This document shows positions 35,195-43,973 of a stretch of 64,000 bases of DNA, one piece after another. A model generated the notes under the pieces. It was not told where the DNA came from, made no database searches, and saw only the letters and a list, made by a program, of their open reading frames with translations. Each line of letters opens with the position of its first letter. Within the stretch, counting starts at the first letter, position 1. The translations under genes were made by a program, and so were the position numbers. The DNA comes from Streptomyces microflavus (lineage in GTDB: Bacteria > Actinomycetota > Actinomycetes > Streptomycetales > Streptomycetaceae), in the NCBI RefSeq assembly GCF_014650075.1, contig NZ_BMUG01000018.1, positions 80,274-144,273 on the forward strand. Direction: 5' to 3'.

Positions 35195-35419
35195 TCACGC
35201 GTTGGTCATGCAGGGGCGACACCACTCGCGTTTTGCCTGGTCAGGGCCGGTGCATGAAACGACGACCGGGGCCTCCACCTCCGGCCGCACCCCAGGCGAA
35301 TAGCCCTCTGACCTGCGCTTTTGCAGACTTGGCGTAGTTGCTCGACTTGCGTCTGTGTCGGCCTGTTCCTAGGCGTTTCTGCCTGTTCCTGGGCGCTGTT
35401 GTTCACGCGTTGGTCATGC
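35195..35419. repeat. Direct repeats TCACGCGTTGGTCATGC (two copies)
   Basis: Exact 17-bp copies at 35195-35211 and 35403-35419; the first is itself preceded by a partial copy GCGTTGGTCACGC. Short exact direct repeats beside a large co-directional accessory block are typical of attachment or arm-binding sites, but no integrase gene is visible here. Confidence 0.4.
35361..35395. repeat. Tandem 15-bp repeat GCCTGTTCCT(A/G)GGCG
   Basis: Copies at 35361-35375 and 35381-35395 with one difference and a 20-bp period, i.e. two helical turns apart on the same DNA face. This spacing fits side-by-side protein binding, such as integrase arm sites or a regulator. Confidence 0.4.
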
Positions 35420-35509
35420 GCCTTTGTTGGCGGCGTCTGGCAGTAGAAGGGCGGGCGTGGACAGGCCGGGCACGGGCCGAGGTGCTGCACGGAAGCTCAC
35501 AACGGGACT

Positions 35510-35541
35510 GAGGGGCCCGGCTCGTCTGAGCCGGGCCCCTC
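35510..35541. terminator. Strong GC hairpin (13-bp stem)
   Basis: GAGGGGCCCGGCT, loop of six bases, AGCCGGGCCCCTC. A perfect 13-bp stem with symmetric use on either strand. It sits about 80 bases before the nuclease gene and could insulate that gene from upstream reading. Confidence 0.6.
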
Positions 35542-35623
35542 ATCGTGACAGTCGGGTGGAAATAGAACGGTGCCTCCCCGACGTTGAGTACCTCCTTACC
35601 GAAAGAGGGGGAGGTGCCGGGTA

Positions 35624-36514
35624 GTGAAGCTGTTCCGTGCGGACACGGCGAACAGCGGCGTGACCGAAGTCGTGCCGCGTCTTGCTGAGGTCGAGGCGGA
35701 CGTGCAGGGTCTCGTCGAGGCGCACATGGAGACACTGCTGGGCGTTCGGTTCCTGGCGAGCGAGTACGGAACCGGGCCGGTGCACGGGGGCCGGATCGAT
35801 TCGCTCGGGCTGGACGAGAATGGTAGCCCGGTCATCGTTGAGTACAAGCGCGGCACTGATGCCGGTGTCATCAACCAGGGGCTGTTCTATCTGGCGTGGT
35901 TGATGGACCATCGCCGAGAGTTTGAGCATATGGTCCGCGACCGGCTCGGGGGGACGGCCGCGTCCCAGGTCCTGTGGAGCAGCCCGCGTCTGATCTGTAT
36001 CGCCGGCGACTTCTCCCGGTACGACGTGCACGCCGTGCGGGAGCACCGGCGTTCGATCGACATGGTCCGCTACCGCCTCTTTGGCAGCGATCTGGTCGGC
36101 CTGGAGACCGTGGCCTCCGTAAGCGGCGGTGTGCAGGTGGCCCGTAGGGCACGGCGTCAGCCTGTTGCTCAGGCAGCGGCCGATGTCCAGGGTGCGGCGA
36201 TGGTGGAGGAGCTGGCTATCGCGGTCGACGAGGCTCTGCTCGGGCTCGGGGACGGTGTGAACCGCGTGCAGCGCAAGCAGTATCGGGCGTATCAGCGGTT
36301 GCGGAATTTCGCCTGTGTGTGTTCGCCGCAGCGGAGCAAGCTGCTGGTCTACCTGAAGGTTGACCCGGCGGACGTTGGCCTGGTTCCGGGCTTTACCCGG
36401 GACGTGCGCGGGCTCGGTCACCACGGAACGGGCGACCTGGAGGTCCAGCTCCGTACGTCGAGGGACGTGGAGCGGGCGCAGGATCTCTTCCGTGCGAGCT
36501 TCGCGGCGGCGTGA
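35624..36514 (+). CDS. PD-(D/E)XK nuclease-like protein with DUF5655 domain
   Basis: 296 residues from GTG at 35624 with GGGGGAGGTG upstream. The N-terminal 130 residues form a restriction-endonuclease-like domain related to NucS/DUF91: D59 in GGRIDSLGL, and E73-x-K75 in PVIVEYKRGTD, followed by INQGLFYLAWLMDHR. The second part ends in a DUF5655 domain (QRSKLLVYLKVDP, VRGLGHHGTGDLEVQLRTS). Such proteins are thought to act on DNA ends or mismatches, or in defence. It is the only plus-strand gene of this area and converges on the DUF317 operon. Confidence 0.85.
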   Translation: MKLFRADTANSGVTEVVPRLAEVEADVQGLVEAHMETLLGVRFLASEYGTGPVHGGRIDSLGLDENGSPVIVEYKRGTDAGVINQGLFYLAWLMDHRREFEHMVRDRLGGTAASQVLWSSPRLICIAGDFSRYDVHAVREHRRSIDMVRYRLFGSDLVGLETVASVSGGVQVARRARRQPVAQAAADVQGAAMVEELAIAVDEALLGLGDGVNRVQRKQYRAYQRLRNFACVCSPQRSKLLVYLKVDPADVGLVPGFTRDVRGLGHHGTGDLEVQLRTSRDVERAQDLFRASFAAA

Positions 36515-36620
36515 TCGCCCGCTGGCGGCACGGCCGTGGCCGCTTCGGGGCTGCTCTGAGGTCGTGGGGTAATGCCTTTCGACGGGCGAGTGGGACGTGG
36601 CGGTGGACTACCAATGGTGC

Positions 36621-36663
36621 GGGGGATCGCCGGTTTGGCTAACCGGCGATCCCCCGCTATGTT
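36621..36663. repeat. Hairpin-promoter repeat element, copy A
   Basis: Core CCGGTT-TGGCT-AACCGG inside a perfect 15-bp stem (36621-36635 with 36641-36655). On the plus strand TTGGCT (36635-36640) and TATGTT (36658-36663) are 17 bases apart like -35 and -10 boxes. Related copies lie at 55344 and 63555. Between two convergent genes it may also terminate both. Confidence 0.6.
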
Positions 36664-36686
36664 GCCCCGCTCTCGTATGCCGATGA

Positions 36687-38063
36687 TCAGCGTGAACGGC
36701 AGGCAGCGGATGTGGCCGCGACCACTGGCATGGCTGGTGGGCCCGTGACGGGGCTCGTCCTGCGTCCGGTGCTCGTGGTCTGGGGGCGGCGGAGTCCGGT
36801 GTCGTGGGCGAGGGTCTCGGAGAGGCCGGAGAGCAGCGAACTCGGGGTGTGCGGGGACGCGGTGACGGTCCAGGTGGGCCGTTCCGGGTCGGGGCCGGCC
36901 CAGATGGTCCAGGTGTGCAGGGTCTGGCTCAGCCGCTGGGCGGCGAAGGCATCGAAAAGGACGCCCGCGTCCCCGGTGGGCGACATCCAGCGGATCCAGC
37001 GTCCGTCCACGGAGTGCTTCCAGCCGGCGTCGGAGAGCGGCTGGGTGGCAGCGGTGACGGCCTTCTCGTCAACCGGGGCACCGACCGCGGTGTCCCAGCC
37101 GTCGCCGTCGGCCAGGTTGCTCAGCAGTTCCTGAAGCACCGGAGCGGGGGTGGCGCTGGTTGCGGTGAGGACCCACATGCGGTCGGAGACGGGGGTCTCG
37201 TAGGCGGCAACGGTCCATGCGGTCTCGCGGGCCTGGGTTTCGTGGACGTGCTCGATGCGCAGGGTCTGGGACTCGTGGATGGCGTGTGTCGTCTCGTCCG
37301 ACCAGGTCCGCCACTTCCCAAAGTCACCGTGGGCGTCGAGGAAGGTGTCGAGGAGGGCAGCGTGGTCGCCGGCGTCGGCCAGGTAGACGGGGACGCTCTC
37401 CGGCGCCGGCGGGGCCGGTTCGGGCTTGGCCGTAGTGAGAGCGAGCGGGGTGCGGGCTTCCGCGGCGGAGCGCTCGGTGTCGGTCAGGGGCGCCGGACCG
37501 GTGCGCATCTCCGCCCCGTGCGTCTTCTCGAATGCCAGCATGGCCTGGGCGGGTGAATCGAAGGTGTCGGCGATCATCCGCAGGTGGTCCTCGCCGTGGA
37601 GGTAGACGGACTTGCCGGTGCGGCCGAGGTACGTGCCGACCGCGACGGTGGTGTACCCGTCATGGGCGTGGGCGTGGATGAGGAGCTGGCCGTGGCGAAT
37701 GTCGTCGTAAATCTTCTGGGCCTCGTTGGAGACCTCACGGACTTCGCTGCGGGTGTACCAGGGCATCGGGTAGTTGGCCCAGGTCCATTCCTCGTCCATG
37801 GCCTCCTGGAGCCGAGGAGCGATCTCGACGGTGATCCCCTCGGAGGCTAGGTGCAGTGCCGCGTCCTGTGCCCAGTAGGGCTCCTCGGAGTCGATGCGCA
37901 CCAGGGCCAGGACGTTGTCCGCTACGACGGTCCAGTCGGCTGCCTCAAGGCCCATGTGGGCAATACGGGCCTGGGTGCCAGTCAGGGTGGCGGTCACGGC
38001 GCTGGAGTGCGTGGGGTGGACGTCGAGGACGACGTGCGCGTCGATGGAGGGTGTGGTTGTCAT
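36687..38063 (-). CDS. DUF317 (SPDY) domain protein
   Basis: 458 residues. The N-terminal half (AADWTVVADNVLALVRIDSE, WAQDAALHLASEGITVEI) is not recognised; an Ala/Pro linker (PEPAPPAPESVPVY) separates it from two DUF317-like units in the C-terminal half, the last with QTLHTWTIWAGPDPERPTW and SSLLSGLSETLAHD. DUF317 is a streptomycete domain of unknown function found on plasmids and integrative elements. It is separated by a terminator from the operon upstream, so it has its own promoter. Confidence 0.75.
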   Translation of the reverse strand: MTTTPSIDAHVVLDVHPTHSSAVTATLTGTQARIAHMGLEAADWTVVADNVLALVRIDSEEPYWAQDAALHLASEGITVEIAPRLQEAMDEEWTWANYPMPWYTRSEVREVSNEAQKIYDDIRHGQLLIHAHAHDGYTTVAVGTYLGRTGKSVYLHGEDHLRMIADTFDSPAQAMLAFEKTHGAEMRTGPAPLTDTERSAAEARTPLALTTAKPEPAPPAPESVPVYLADAGDHAALLDTFLDAHGDFGKWRTWSDETTHAIHESQTLRIEHVHETQARETAWTVAAYETPVSDRMWVLTATSATPAPVLQELLSNLADGDGWDTAVGAPVDEKAVTAATQPLSDAGWKHSVDGRWIRWMSPTGDAGVLFDAFAAQRLSQTLHTWTIWAGPDPERPTWTVTASPHTPSSLLSGLSETLAHDTGLRRPQTTSTGRRTSPVTGPPAMPVVAATSAACRSR

Positions 38064-38080
38064 GGAGCGTCTTCTCTTCT

Positions 38081-38114
38081 GCCGGTGGCCGGATCTTCGG
38101 GTCCGGCCACCGGC
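38081..38114. terminator. Perfect 13-bp GC hairpin terminator
   Basis: GCCGGTGGCCGGA, 8-base loop, TCCGGCCACCGGC. It lies 12 bases beyond the stop of the DnaB-N gene and 17 bases before the DUF317 start (minus strand), so it ends the 41472-38127 operon. Confidence 0.7.
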
Positions 38115-38126
38115 GTATGTGGGGCG

Positions 38127-39248
38127 CTAGCGGGCAGCTCGCGCGGGCCGAGCGGTGGGCGCGACGGCGGCGGTGGTGGTCGGCGGCCCGGCGCGAGCGG
38201 GGGGCGCAAGTCGGGGCCGTCGTGTCGGCGCCGGCACGGTGGCGTGCTGCCAGCGGCTGCGGATCGCGGCGATGTCGGCGAGAGAGCGGCGGGCGCCGAC
38301 GACCAGCTGGAACGGGGTGTTCGCCGAGTCGCCGGCGTACGCCTCGATGCGTCGGCCGGCCTGGTCGACGGTGGCCAGGAGGGAACGCTGCAGGGTGCGT
38401 TCGCCCCAGTAGTCCAGGGAACCGGCTGGTTCGGCCAGCAGGCGGATCACGTCGCGCGGGTCGTTTCCGTCGTCGAGTACGCCGCGCTGTTGGGCTTCCC
38501 ACAGGACGGTGACGGGGTCGACGGCCTCGCGGCGGCGGACAAGAGCGGTCAGGCACCGCCACAGGCCGGCGTGCAAGGGGATGGTGAGGTCGTCGGGCAG
38601 TAGCCAGCGGACGTTTTCGATGTCGGCGGGGTGGGCGGTGGCGGTGGCGAGCAGTAGCTGTTCCTCCTCGACCGCTTCGCTGCGGTTAGGCGCGACCTGC
38701 GGCGGGACCGTGGTGCGGGGCAGGGCTCCGGCGCGGGGCGGGAAGCGGCTCGCGATGTCGTCCACGACTGCGCTGAGGGCGTCGGCCTCGGCGAGCGCCG
38801 TCTGGACGGGGTTCGGGAGGGAGGCGTCGTGAACGGTCTGGACGAGGTGTTCGGCGGCCGTCTGCAAGCGGCGGCGGGCGTGCTCGGCCTCGACCATGCG
38901 TGCGTAGGCCGGTGCGTGGCGGGGCCAAGGGCATACCTGGATGAGGGTGTGCAGGTAGGAGGCGGACAGTCCGCGCGCCTGTTCGCGTCCCAGGGTGAGG
39001 ACGCGGTCGAGCCATTTGGTGTTCTTGGCATGCTCGGCGGGATCGGGTGGCGGCAGGGTGCTGATCGCGGCGTACAGGGCGGCGTGCGGGGCGGTGGAGA
39101 AGGAGTCTTCGGCGATGCCGTTAACGTCGCGGAGACGGTGGGGGTCGAGGAGGAGGGCGCCGAGAAGGGCCTGCTCGATGTGGAACACCGGCTGCGGCGG
39201 CGTGATGGCGTCGAGGTCGTCCTCGTCGGGTTCAGGGGCGGCGGGCAT
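38127..39248 (-). CDS. Protein with tandem DnaB N-terminal-like domains
   Basis: 373 residues from ATG at 39248, overlapping the methyltransferase stop (ATGA). Two helical DnaB-N-type domains are visible: residues about 18-130 (FHIEQALLGALLLDPHRLRD, then SFSTAPHAALYAAI) and about 185-290 (EEQLLLATATAHPADIENVR, LPLHAGLWRCLTALVRRREA-like). There is no RecA-like ATPase domain or Walker motif, so it is not a helicase itself. It may bind the host DnaB or primase, helping or blocking replication. The C-terminus is Pro/Arg/Ala-rich. Confidence 0.75.
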   Translation of the reverse strand: MPAAPEPDEDDLDAITPPQPVFHIEQALLGALLLDPHRLRDVNGIAEDSFSTAPHAALYAAISTLPPPDPAEHAKNTKWLDRVLTLGREQARGLSASYLHTLIQVCPWPRHAPAYARMVEAEHARRRLQTAAEHLVQTVHDASLPNPVQTALAEADALSAVVDDIASRFPPRAGALPRTTVPPQVAPNRSEAVEEEQLLLATATAHPADIENVRWLLPDDLTIPLHAGLWRCLTALVRRREAVDPVTVLWEAQQRGVLDDGNDPRDVIRLLAEPAGSLDYWGERTLQRSLLATVDQAGRRIEAYAGDSANTPFQLVVGARRSLADIAAIRSRWQHATVPAPTRRPRLAPPARAGPPTTTAAVAPTARPARAAR

Positions 39249-40519
39249 CAGGCGGCGAGGGTGAAGTCGTTCGGGTCGAGAGTGACGCCGAGGTGCGGGG
39301 CGAGGAGGTGGCCGGCGAGCAGCGGAGGTACGGCGTTGCCGATCTGGGAGAACTGCTGGCCCTTGTTGCCGGCCCATGGGTAGTCGGCGGGAAAGGTCTG
39401 CAGGAGTCCGGCCTCGCGGGCGGTGATCCGGATGGGCTCGGGCACTGCCGGCGTATCCGCGGTCTCCACCGTGACGGGGGTTGGTTCGGCGACCCAGGTG
39501 CACTCGTTCGCCCGGTGCCCGAAGAACAGGGTGCCCGCTGGCTCCGACAGGGAACGGACGGTGGCGTTGGCCTGGTTGTTGTTGCGCAGGGACCAGGTCC
39601 AGCGATGCGCCTCGCCGGTGAACGTCGGCGCTGGAGCGTCGGCGGCCCGGTTCTCACGGGTACCGTGCCGCGCCGCCCATCCTGTTCCTTCGCGGCGGGA
39701 CTGCAGGACCACACGGTCCGCCCGGGGCGTCCAGGTACCCCGCTCCCGGGCATCGGACAGCGCCTTGCGGGAGCCCGAGGGGAAGGGTTCAGGCCCGCCC
39801 CCGGGACCGCCACCGGCGCAGACCGTGGGGACGGGTCGGTCGGTCGCACCCCACCCGAGGGCCTCGGACATGCTGACCCAGCGGGCCCGGCCGGGACCGA
39901 ACAGCGAATCGGGCTCAGCTAGTTGAGCGTGTGTCGGCGTGGGAGGCTGCGCCGTGCGGACGCGTGAGGCCAGGAGGATGGCCCGCCTCCGTGTCTGCGG
40001 AACGCCGAAGTCGGCGGCGTTGAGAATCCCGCACCAGACGGAGAACCCCCAACGGCGCAGGACGGCCGCATACTGTTTCCACAGTGGCAGGACGTCCGGT
40101 ACTTCCTCCATAGCGACCCAGTCGGGCTCGCCGACCGTGTTCAGGGCGTACAGGTAGCGCATCGGCTCGGCCGCGAGCAGGGACCGCTCGTCGCGGCAGG
40201 CGGCAAGGATGCGTTCGCGGGTGTCGCGTCCGGCGGCGAGGTCCTCGACCGCCGCGTGCACCAAGGGCTGGTCGAGCAGGCCGAGGCGCTTGCCGGCCAT
40301 GCTCCACGCCTGGCACGGCGGAGAGGCGATGACACCGCGGGTGCGGCCGACGACCGGCCAGGTCGGATACATCGCCACGTCGGTACGAATAGTCAACTGG
40401 CCTGCGGCAGAACGGGTCTTGCACGCCCACTGGTCCCATTCCAGGCCGACGTCCCGTGCCCCGAGGACGTGCAGCGCGCTGCTCCAGCCGCCGGGGCCGG
40501 CGAAGAGGTCGAGTATCAC
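39248..40519 (-). CDS. DNA cytosine-5 methyltransferase
   Basis: 423 residues from GTG at 40519, which overlaps the previous stop (GTGA). Motif I is VILDLFAGPGGWS at the very N-terminus, motif IV SPPCQAWS has the catalytic Cys69, motif VI appears as EEVPDVLP, motif VIII as PQTRRRAILLAS and motif X as QIGNAVPPLLAGHLL. All key parts are present. No partner restriction enzyme is adjacent, so it is probably an orphan that protects the element from host restriction or marks its DNA. The target-recognition region (220-330) is Gly-rich and variable. Confidence 0.92.
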   Translation of the reverse strand: MILDLFAGPGGWSSALHVLGARDVGLEWDQWACKTRSAAGQLTIRTDVAMYPTWPVVGRTRGVIASPPCQAWSMAGKRLGLLDQPLVHAAVEDLAAGRDTRERILAACRDERSLLAAEPMRYLYALNTVGEPDWVAMEEVPDVLPLWKQYAAVLRRWGFSVWCGILNAADFGVPQTRRRAILLASRVRTAQPPTPTHAQLAEPDSLFGPGRARWVSMSEALGWGATDRPVPTVCAGGGPGGGPEPFPSGSRKALSDARERGTWTPRADRVVLQSRREGTGWAARHGTRENRAADAPAPTFTGEAHRWTWSLRNNNQANATVRSLSEPAGTLFFGHRANECTWVAEPTPVTVETADTPAVPEPIRITAREAGLLQTFPADYPWAGNKGQQFSQIGNAVPPLLAGHLLAPHLGVTLDPNDFTLAA

Positions 40520-41472
40520 GTGGCCAGTCCGAAGTCGTCCCGCGTCAGTGCTTCGGCGTCGCCGCGGCACGCCCAGGGCGAGCAGCCGTCCTCGACGCCG
40601 TTCTCCAGCACCTCGGCCTCATCCGCGCCGATGTGGAGAGCGGCCCGTTCGGCGGCGGTCACATGGTCAATGGGCGCCTGGCTCAGGGGGACGCGGGATC
40701 GGTGCAGGAATGCCTCGCCGAGTAGTCGGTTGCCCGATGCGTTGGCGCGGGCGTTGCCCTGCCGGATGGCCGCGTCGAACTCGACGACATCCGCCCACTC
40801 GGACGGAGAGGTGTCCCTGATGTGCCGCCACTGCGCATTTCCGTGGAACGGGCAGCCGAGGCAACTCGATTTCGGCGTATCGGCAAGCCCGTGAGAGGTT
40901 AGATAGCGAACGCATGCGGCACGACTCCAGGACATGTCCAGAAGGGGGTGCCGGTTGCGCATGTACTTGACGTCGGCGTCCTTGGCCCGGTGGAACTCGT
41001 CGGTGGATATCCCCACCCACTGCTCGACGAATACCCCTTTCGGGATACGTGCAGGGTAGGGGTATCCGAGCAGTTCGCGGACCTTCTGCTTTATCGGCTT
41101 TATTTTATATTCGCCCGTACACTGCCTTCGGGTCATTCCCGGTCGCCCATCCTTGTTGAGAATGTGCAAAGGCATGGATGCGAATCGGTGATTCGGGTTC
41201 AGGGCGTCATTGCGAATATTTCCGGACGCCACCCGAAGAATGGGGATTCCGGCGGGCTTCGCTACCTTCTCTTCCATGCGGTCAAGGTGGGCGTAAACCG
41301 CTTCGGGTTCCCATCCGGTGTCGGCGAAAATTGCGTATTCGACTCTGGGGAGAATCCCTTCGGCCGACAGGGCGAGGAGAGTGCTGGATTGAACTCCCGC
41401 ACCCAGTGAAAGGGCGCGGAATCGAGGCTTCTCTGAAATGGTCTGTCCTGGGGGTGGGGAGCGTGGGGGCAT
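40516..41472 (-). CDS. PP-loop (PAPS reductase-like) protein
   Basis: 318 residues. The PP-loop SLGAGVQSSTLLAL at 22-35 binds ATP in N-type pyrophosphatases; FADTGWEPEAVYAHLDRMEE and CTGEYKIKPIKQKVRELLG follow as in the phosphoadenosine phosphosulfate reductase superfamily. A CLGCPF pair and an upstream Cys (QCTGE) could bind metal or sulfur. Proteins of this type on phages and plasmids differ from cysteine-synthesis enzymes; DndC, which places sulfur in DNA, is a distant member. The 4-base overlap with the methyltransferase gene suggests a joint DNA-modification role. Confidence 0.82.
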   Translation of the reverse strand: MPPRSPPPGQTISEKPRFRALSLGAGVQSSTLLALSAEGILPRVEYAIFADTGWEPEAVYAHLDRMEEKVAKPAGIPILRVASGNIRNDALNPNHRFASMPLHILNKDGRPGMTRRQCTGEYKIKPIKQKVRELLGYPYPARIPKGVFVEQWVGISTDEFHRAKDADVKYMRNRHPLLDMSWSRAACVRYLTSHGLADTPKSSCLGCPFHGNAQWRHIRDTSPSEWADVVEFDAAIRQGNARANASGNRLLGEAFLHRSRVPLSQAPIDHVTAAERAALHIGADEAEVLENGVEDGCSPWACRGDAEALTRDDFGLAT

Positions 41473-41692
41473 GCCCTCGGTGCGGCTCGTCTGTCATCGG
41501 GCCGGGCGGGATCAGCCGGTCGCGGTGTCTGGCTTGGTGCCGGTCGGGGCCGCGGGTACGGACGGAGGGATTGGCGGCTGCCGCAGGGAGTGCAACGGGG
41601 CAGGACGAGAGGGCAGCGCCCGGTCACCGGGGCCTCGTGCGCGCCGCGCTTGTAACCGGGCTGCTGGGCGGCCGAGCGGTGCGGAGCGTCGG

Positions 41693-42454
41693 TCAGAGGC
41701 TTCGGGCAGCCCCCGTTTTCGTGGCTGCGGCGGCGAGCGCGGGTGCAGTGCCGGGCCCCTTACTGGCGGGAGGGCTGCTGATGACGGCGGCCAAGGCGGT
41801 GACGCCGACGGAGGTGAGACGGATGCGGTCCTGGAGCGGTCCGCCAACGTAGGCGGAGGGCGCGGAATCCGGTACGCGTTCGGTGAGTCCGTTCGCCTCC
41901 AGCGACCGGAGCGTGCCGATCAGGACTCGTTCGTCGCGGTAGTGGACGTACTCCCGGCCCTGGGAGCTGGTTGTCACGACGCTTCCGAGGGCGATCTCCC
42001 GCAGTGCGGTGTGGTGCGCGGCGGTCAGCCGGCGGTCGGGAGCGCTGGTCGGATGCGCACGGCGGCGGTTGAGTTCGCGGGCGACGGTGTCGGCGCAGCC
42101 CATAGCTGCTGTGGGTGCCAGGGCGGTCAGCGTGCGGGCCATCGGGAGTCCGTGGTCCGTGGAAGCACTGCTCAGGAAGGCGAGCTGCTGAAGGCGGAAC
42201 ATGGCGTCTGCCAGCTCGTGGCTCGCAAAGAGCCGCGCGTTGCTGACAGCTTCGATGGCTGCGTGGGTCGCGGAGGCGAGGTGCCGGGCGGAGGCGACGT
42301 GAGCGGCGGGACCGGACGGGGAACCGGCGCGCAGGAGCCGGTCGAGGGTGTCGTTGTGCCGTACGTACTGGTCGGCCAGTAGCAGCAGTCGTTCGACTGG
42401 CGTGGGCGGGGCGGCCACATCGAACAGAAGGCCATCGTTGGGCGGTGTCGTCAT
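41693..42454 (-). CDS. Helical protein with winged-helix-like C-terminus
   Basis: 253 residues from ATG at 42454, overlapping the preceding stop (ATGA); not recognised. The first 150 residues are helical and Ala/Leu-rich (PVERLLLLADQYVRHNDTLD, HLASATHAAIEAVSNARLF). Residues 150-235 resemble a winged helix: RRLTAAHHTALREIALGSVV, RVLIGTLRSLEANGLTERV and RIRLTSVGVTAL. The gene at 43970 ends in a similar module, so the two are probably paralogues. It may regulate the element. Confidence 0.65.
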   Translation of the reverse strand: MTTPPNDGLLFDVAAPPTPVERLLLLADQYVRHNDTLDRLLRAGSPSGPAAHVASARHLASATHAAIEAVSNARLFASHELADAMFRLQQLAFLSSASTDHGLPMARTLTALAPTAAMGCADTVARELNRRRAHPTSAPDRRLTAAHHTALREIALGSVVTTSSQGREYVHYRDERVLIGTLRSLEANGLTERVPDSAPSAYVGGPLQDRIRLTSVGVTALAAVISSPPASKGPGTAPALAAAATKTGAARSL

Positions 42455-42960
42455 GCACGGCGCCGGACGGCCGAGGAGCGCAGCGGCGCCGGAGCAGGTC
42501 TGCTCGGAGCCGTGAGAGGCTGCGGGACTGCGAGCACGGTGCGGGCCGCCGCGAGGGCTCGGCCGGCGGCATCGAGGTGACTCCGCAGGCGGTTGTGATG
42601 GTCGAGCGAGTCGAGCTTCTGCCGTGGCGTGTCCTGCGCTGTGGTGGTGAGGACAAGGAGCGGGGCGAGGGCCTGGGTGTAGTGAGCGACGGCTTGTCCG
42701 AGGTGTCCGGCGCTCGCGCCGAGGTGCTCGGCAGGCGGCAGGTCCGCGATATTCGGGGAGAGCTGGTACTCGGCGTCGGCGGCCATGCGGGCAGCCAGGT
42801 GGCACAGCAGGCCGATGTGCCGCGTCGCGTTGAAGAGGCCGGTGCTGTCCACGGTGATGCGGTGGCCGCGTACGTCCGCAGTCACGGCGTCCAGGGCCTG
42901 GAGCGGCGACATGTCGTCGAGGTCGGTGGGTTCGTAGGTGTGCAGCTGATCTCCAGACAT
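42451..42960 (-). CDS. Helical protein of unknown function
   Basis: 169 residues from ATG at 42960; in-frame starts at 43053 and 43107 are possible and no candidate has a good ribosome site. The sequence is almost all helix: MSPLQALDAVTADVRGH, HIGLLCHLAARMAADAEYQL, HLGASAGHLGQAVAHYTQAL and SHLDAAGRALAAARTVL, four segments as in a helical bundle. It is coupled to the winged-helix-like gene downstream. Confidence 0.6.
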   Translation of the reverse strand: MSGDQLHTYEPTDLDDMSPLQALDAVTADVRGHRITVDSTGLFNATRHIGLLCHLAARMAADAEYQLSPNIADLPPAEHLGASAGHLGQAVAHYTQALAPLLVLTTTAQDTPRQKLDSLDHHNRLRSHLDAAGRALAAARTVLAVPQPLTAPSRPAPAPLRSSAVRRRA

Positions 42961-43208
42961 GAGGTTCGGGGGCTTGCCACAAGGAGGCGGGTGACGTGGT
43001 CGCTGCCGTGAAGTCGGCGCCCCTCGCGCGGGTGATGTGCCGCGGCCGGGCATCAGGTCGCCCCGGGAGTCGGCGGGGGTGGAGCCGATCGCGGCGTTGG
43101 GCACCATGTCGTCGAGCCCGGGTTCGTACGCGGAGGTCGGGACGGAGGAGAGCGGGACGGTCCGGAGCGCCCGCGGGCCGCAGCGGGGTACCCGGGATTC
43201 GCGGTGGG

Positions 43209-43973
43209 TCAGCGACGGCGATGAGCGCCGGGTGACCGGCCGGCGGAGGTGAGGGAATGCCCGAGCCGCTCGACCGGGTGCAGGGTGTGAGTGCTCGGCC
43301 CGCTGCTGCTGCTGATGGGAGTGATCACGGCTGCGTCCAGGGCGGCTGCGGGCACGTCGGCGAACCGCCGTTCGACGGGGCGGTCATCGGACAGGTGGGT
43401 CACGAACTGTGCGACGACCTGGGTCGGGGTGTCCACGGTGAAGACGGCTGACCAGTCCGTGTCGAAACCGTCGTGGACCGAGTGCGTGAATCGCCAGGTG
43501 TGCTCGGTATCCGCGGTGTGTTCGACCTTGCAGTGTCCGTCGGGCGAAGTCCACGTCGTGCCGTGCGCGGTGCCCCGTATTGCCCACCCGTGGTTCTTGG
43601 CGATGCTGGCCGGGTACTCGTTGGCGAAGGGGATGCGGTCGGCATACCGGTCGTCGCCCAGCACTTGGGGCAGGGTCTGGGTGACGGCCGCGATTGCTTC
43701 CACGGGCACCTGTCGGGTGAACTCAGCTCGCCAGAGGGGCTCGTGGTGCGCGATCGTCCACCAGCCGCTGTCCTGCCGGTCGGGGGTGAAGTCGAGGACC
43801 ATTTCGCCGCCCGGGCTGTTGAGGAGCACGTGGCCAGCGGGCGGCAGTTTCTCGGGCGTCCAGCCGAACATGTTGATCAGGAGACCGAGGGCGTCGCGGA
43901 TCTTGTCGACGCCGGCACCCGCCAGATGACGCGGGGAGACGAGGACCACCTCGTCCGGCGTGAACCGCCTCAC
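43209..43973 (-). CDS. DUF317 (SPDY) domain protein
   Basis: 254 residues from GTG or ATG at 43973, overlapping the preceding stop by 4 bases. It begins with the conserved VLVSPRHLAGAGVDKIRDAL. Two DUF317-like units follow: GWWTIAHHEPLWRAEFTRQV with PVEAIAAVTQTLPQVLGD, and HTWRFTHSVHDGFDTDWSAV with TPTQVVAQFVTHLSDD. The PRHLAG opening is shared with the genes at 47483 and 48834. Confidence 0.8.
   Translation of the reverse strand: MRRFTPDEVVLVSPRHLAGAGVDKIRDALGLLINMFGWTPEKLPPAGHVLLNSPGGEMVLDFTPDRQDSGWWTIAHHEPLWRAEFTRQVPVEAIAAVTQTLPQVLGDDRYADRIPFANEYPASIAKNHGWAIRGTAHGTTWTSPDGHCKVEHTADTEHTWRFTHSVHDGFDTDWSAVFTVDTPTQVVAQFVTHLSDDRPVERRFADVPAAALDAAVITPISSSSGPSTHTLHPVERLGHSLTSAGRSPGAHRRR

Larger units (their letters stand above)
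34856..35623. other. Non-coding boundary region with direct repeats
   Basis: About 770 bases between the decayed gene and the nuclease gene. It holds two copies of TCACGCGTTGGTCATGC, a tandem GCCTGTTCCT repeat and a strong hairpin (listed separately). No convincing gene. The content suggests a recombination or integration junction at the left edge of the mobile block. Confidence 0.4.
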
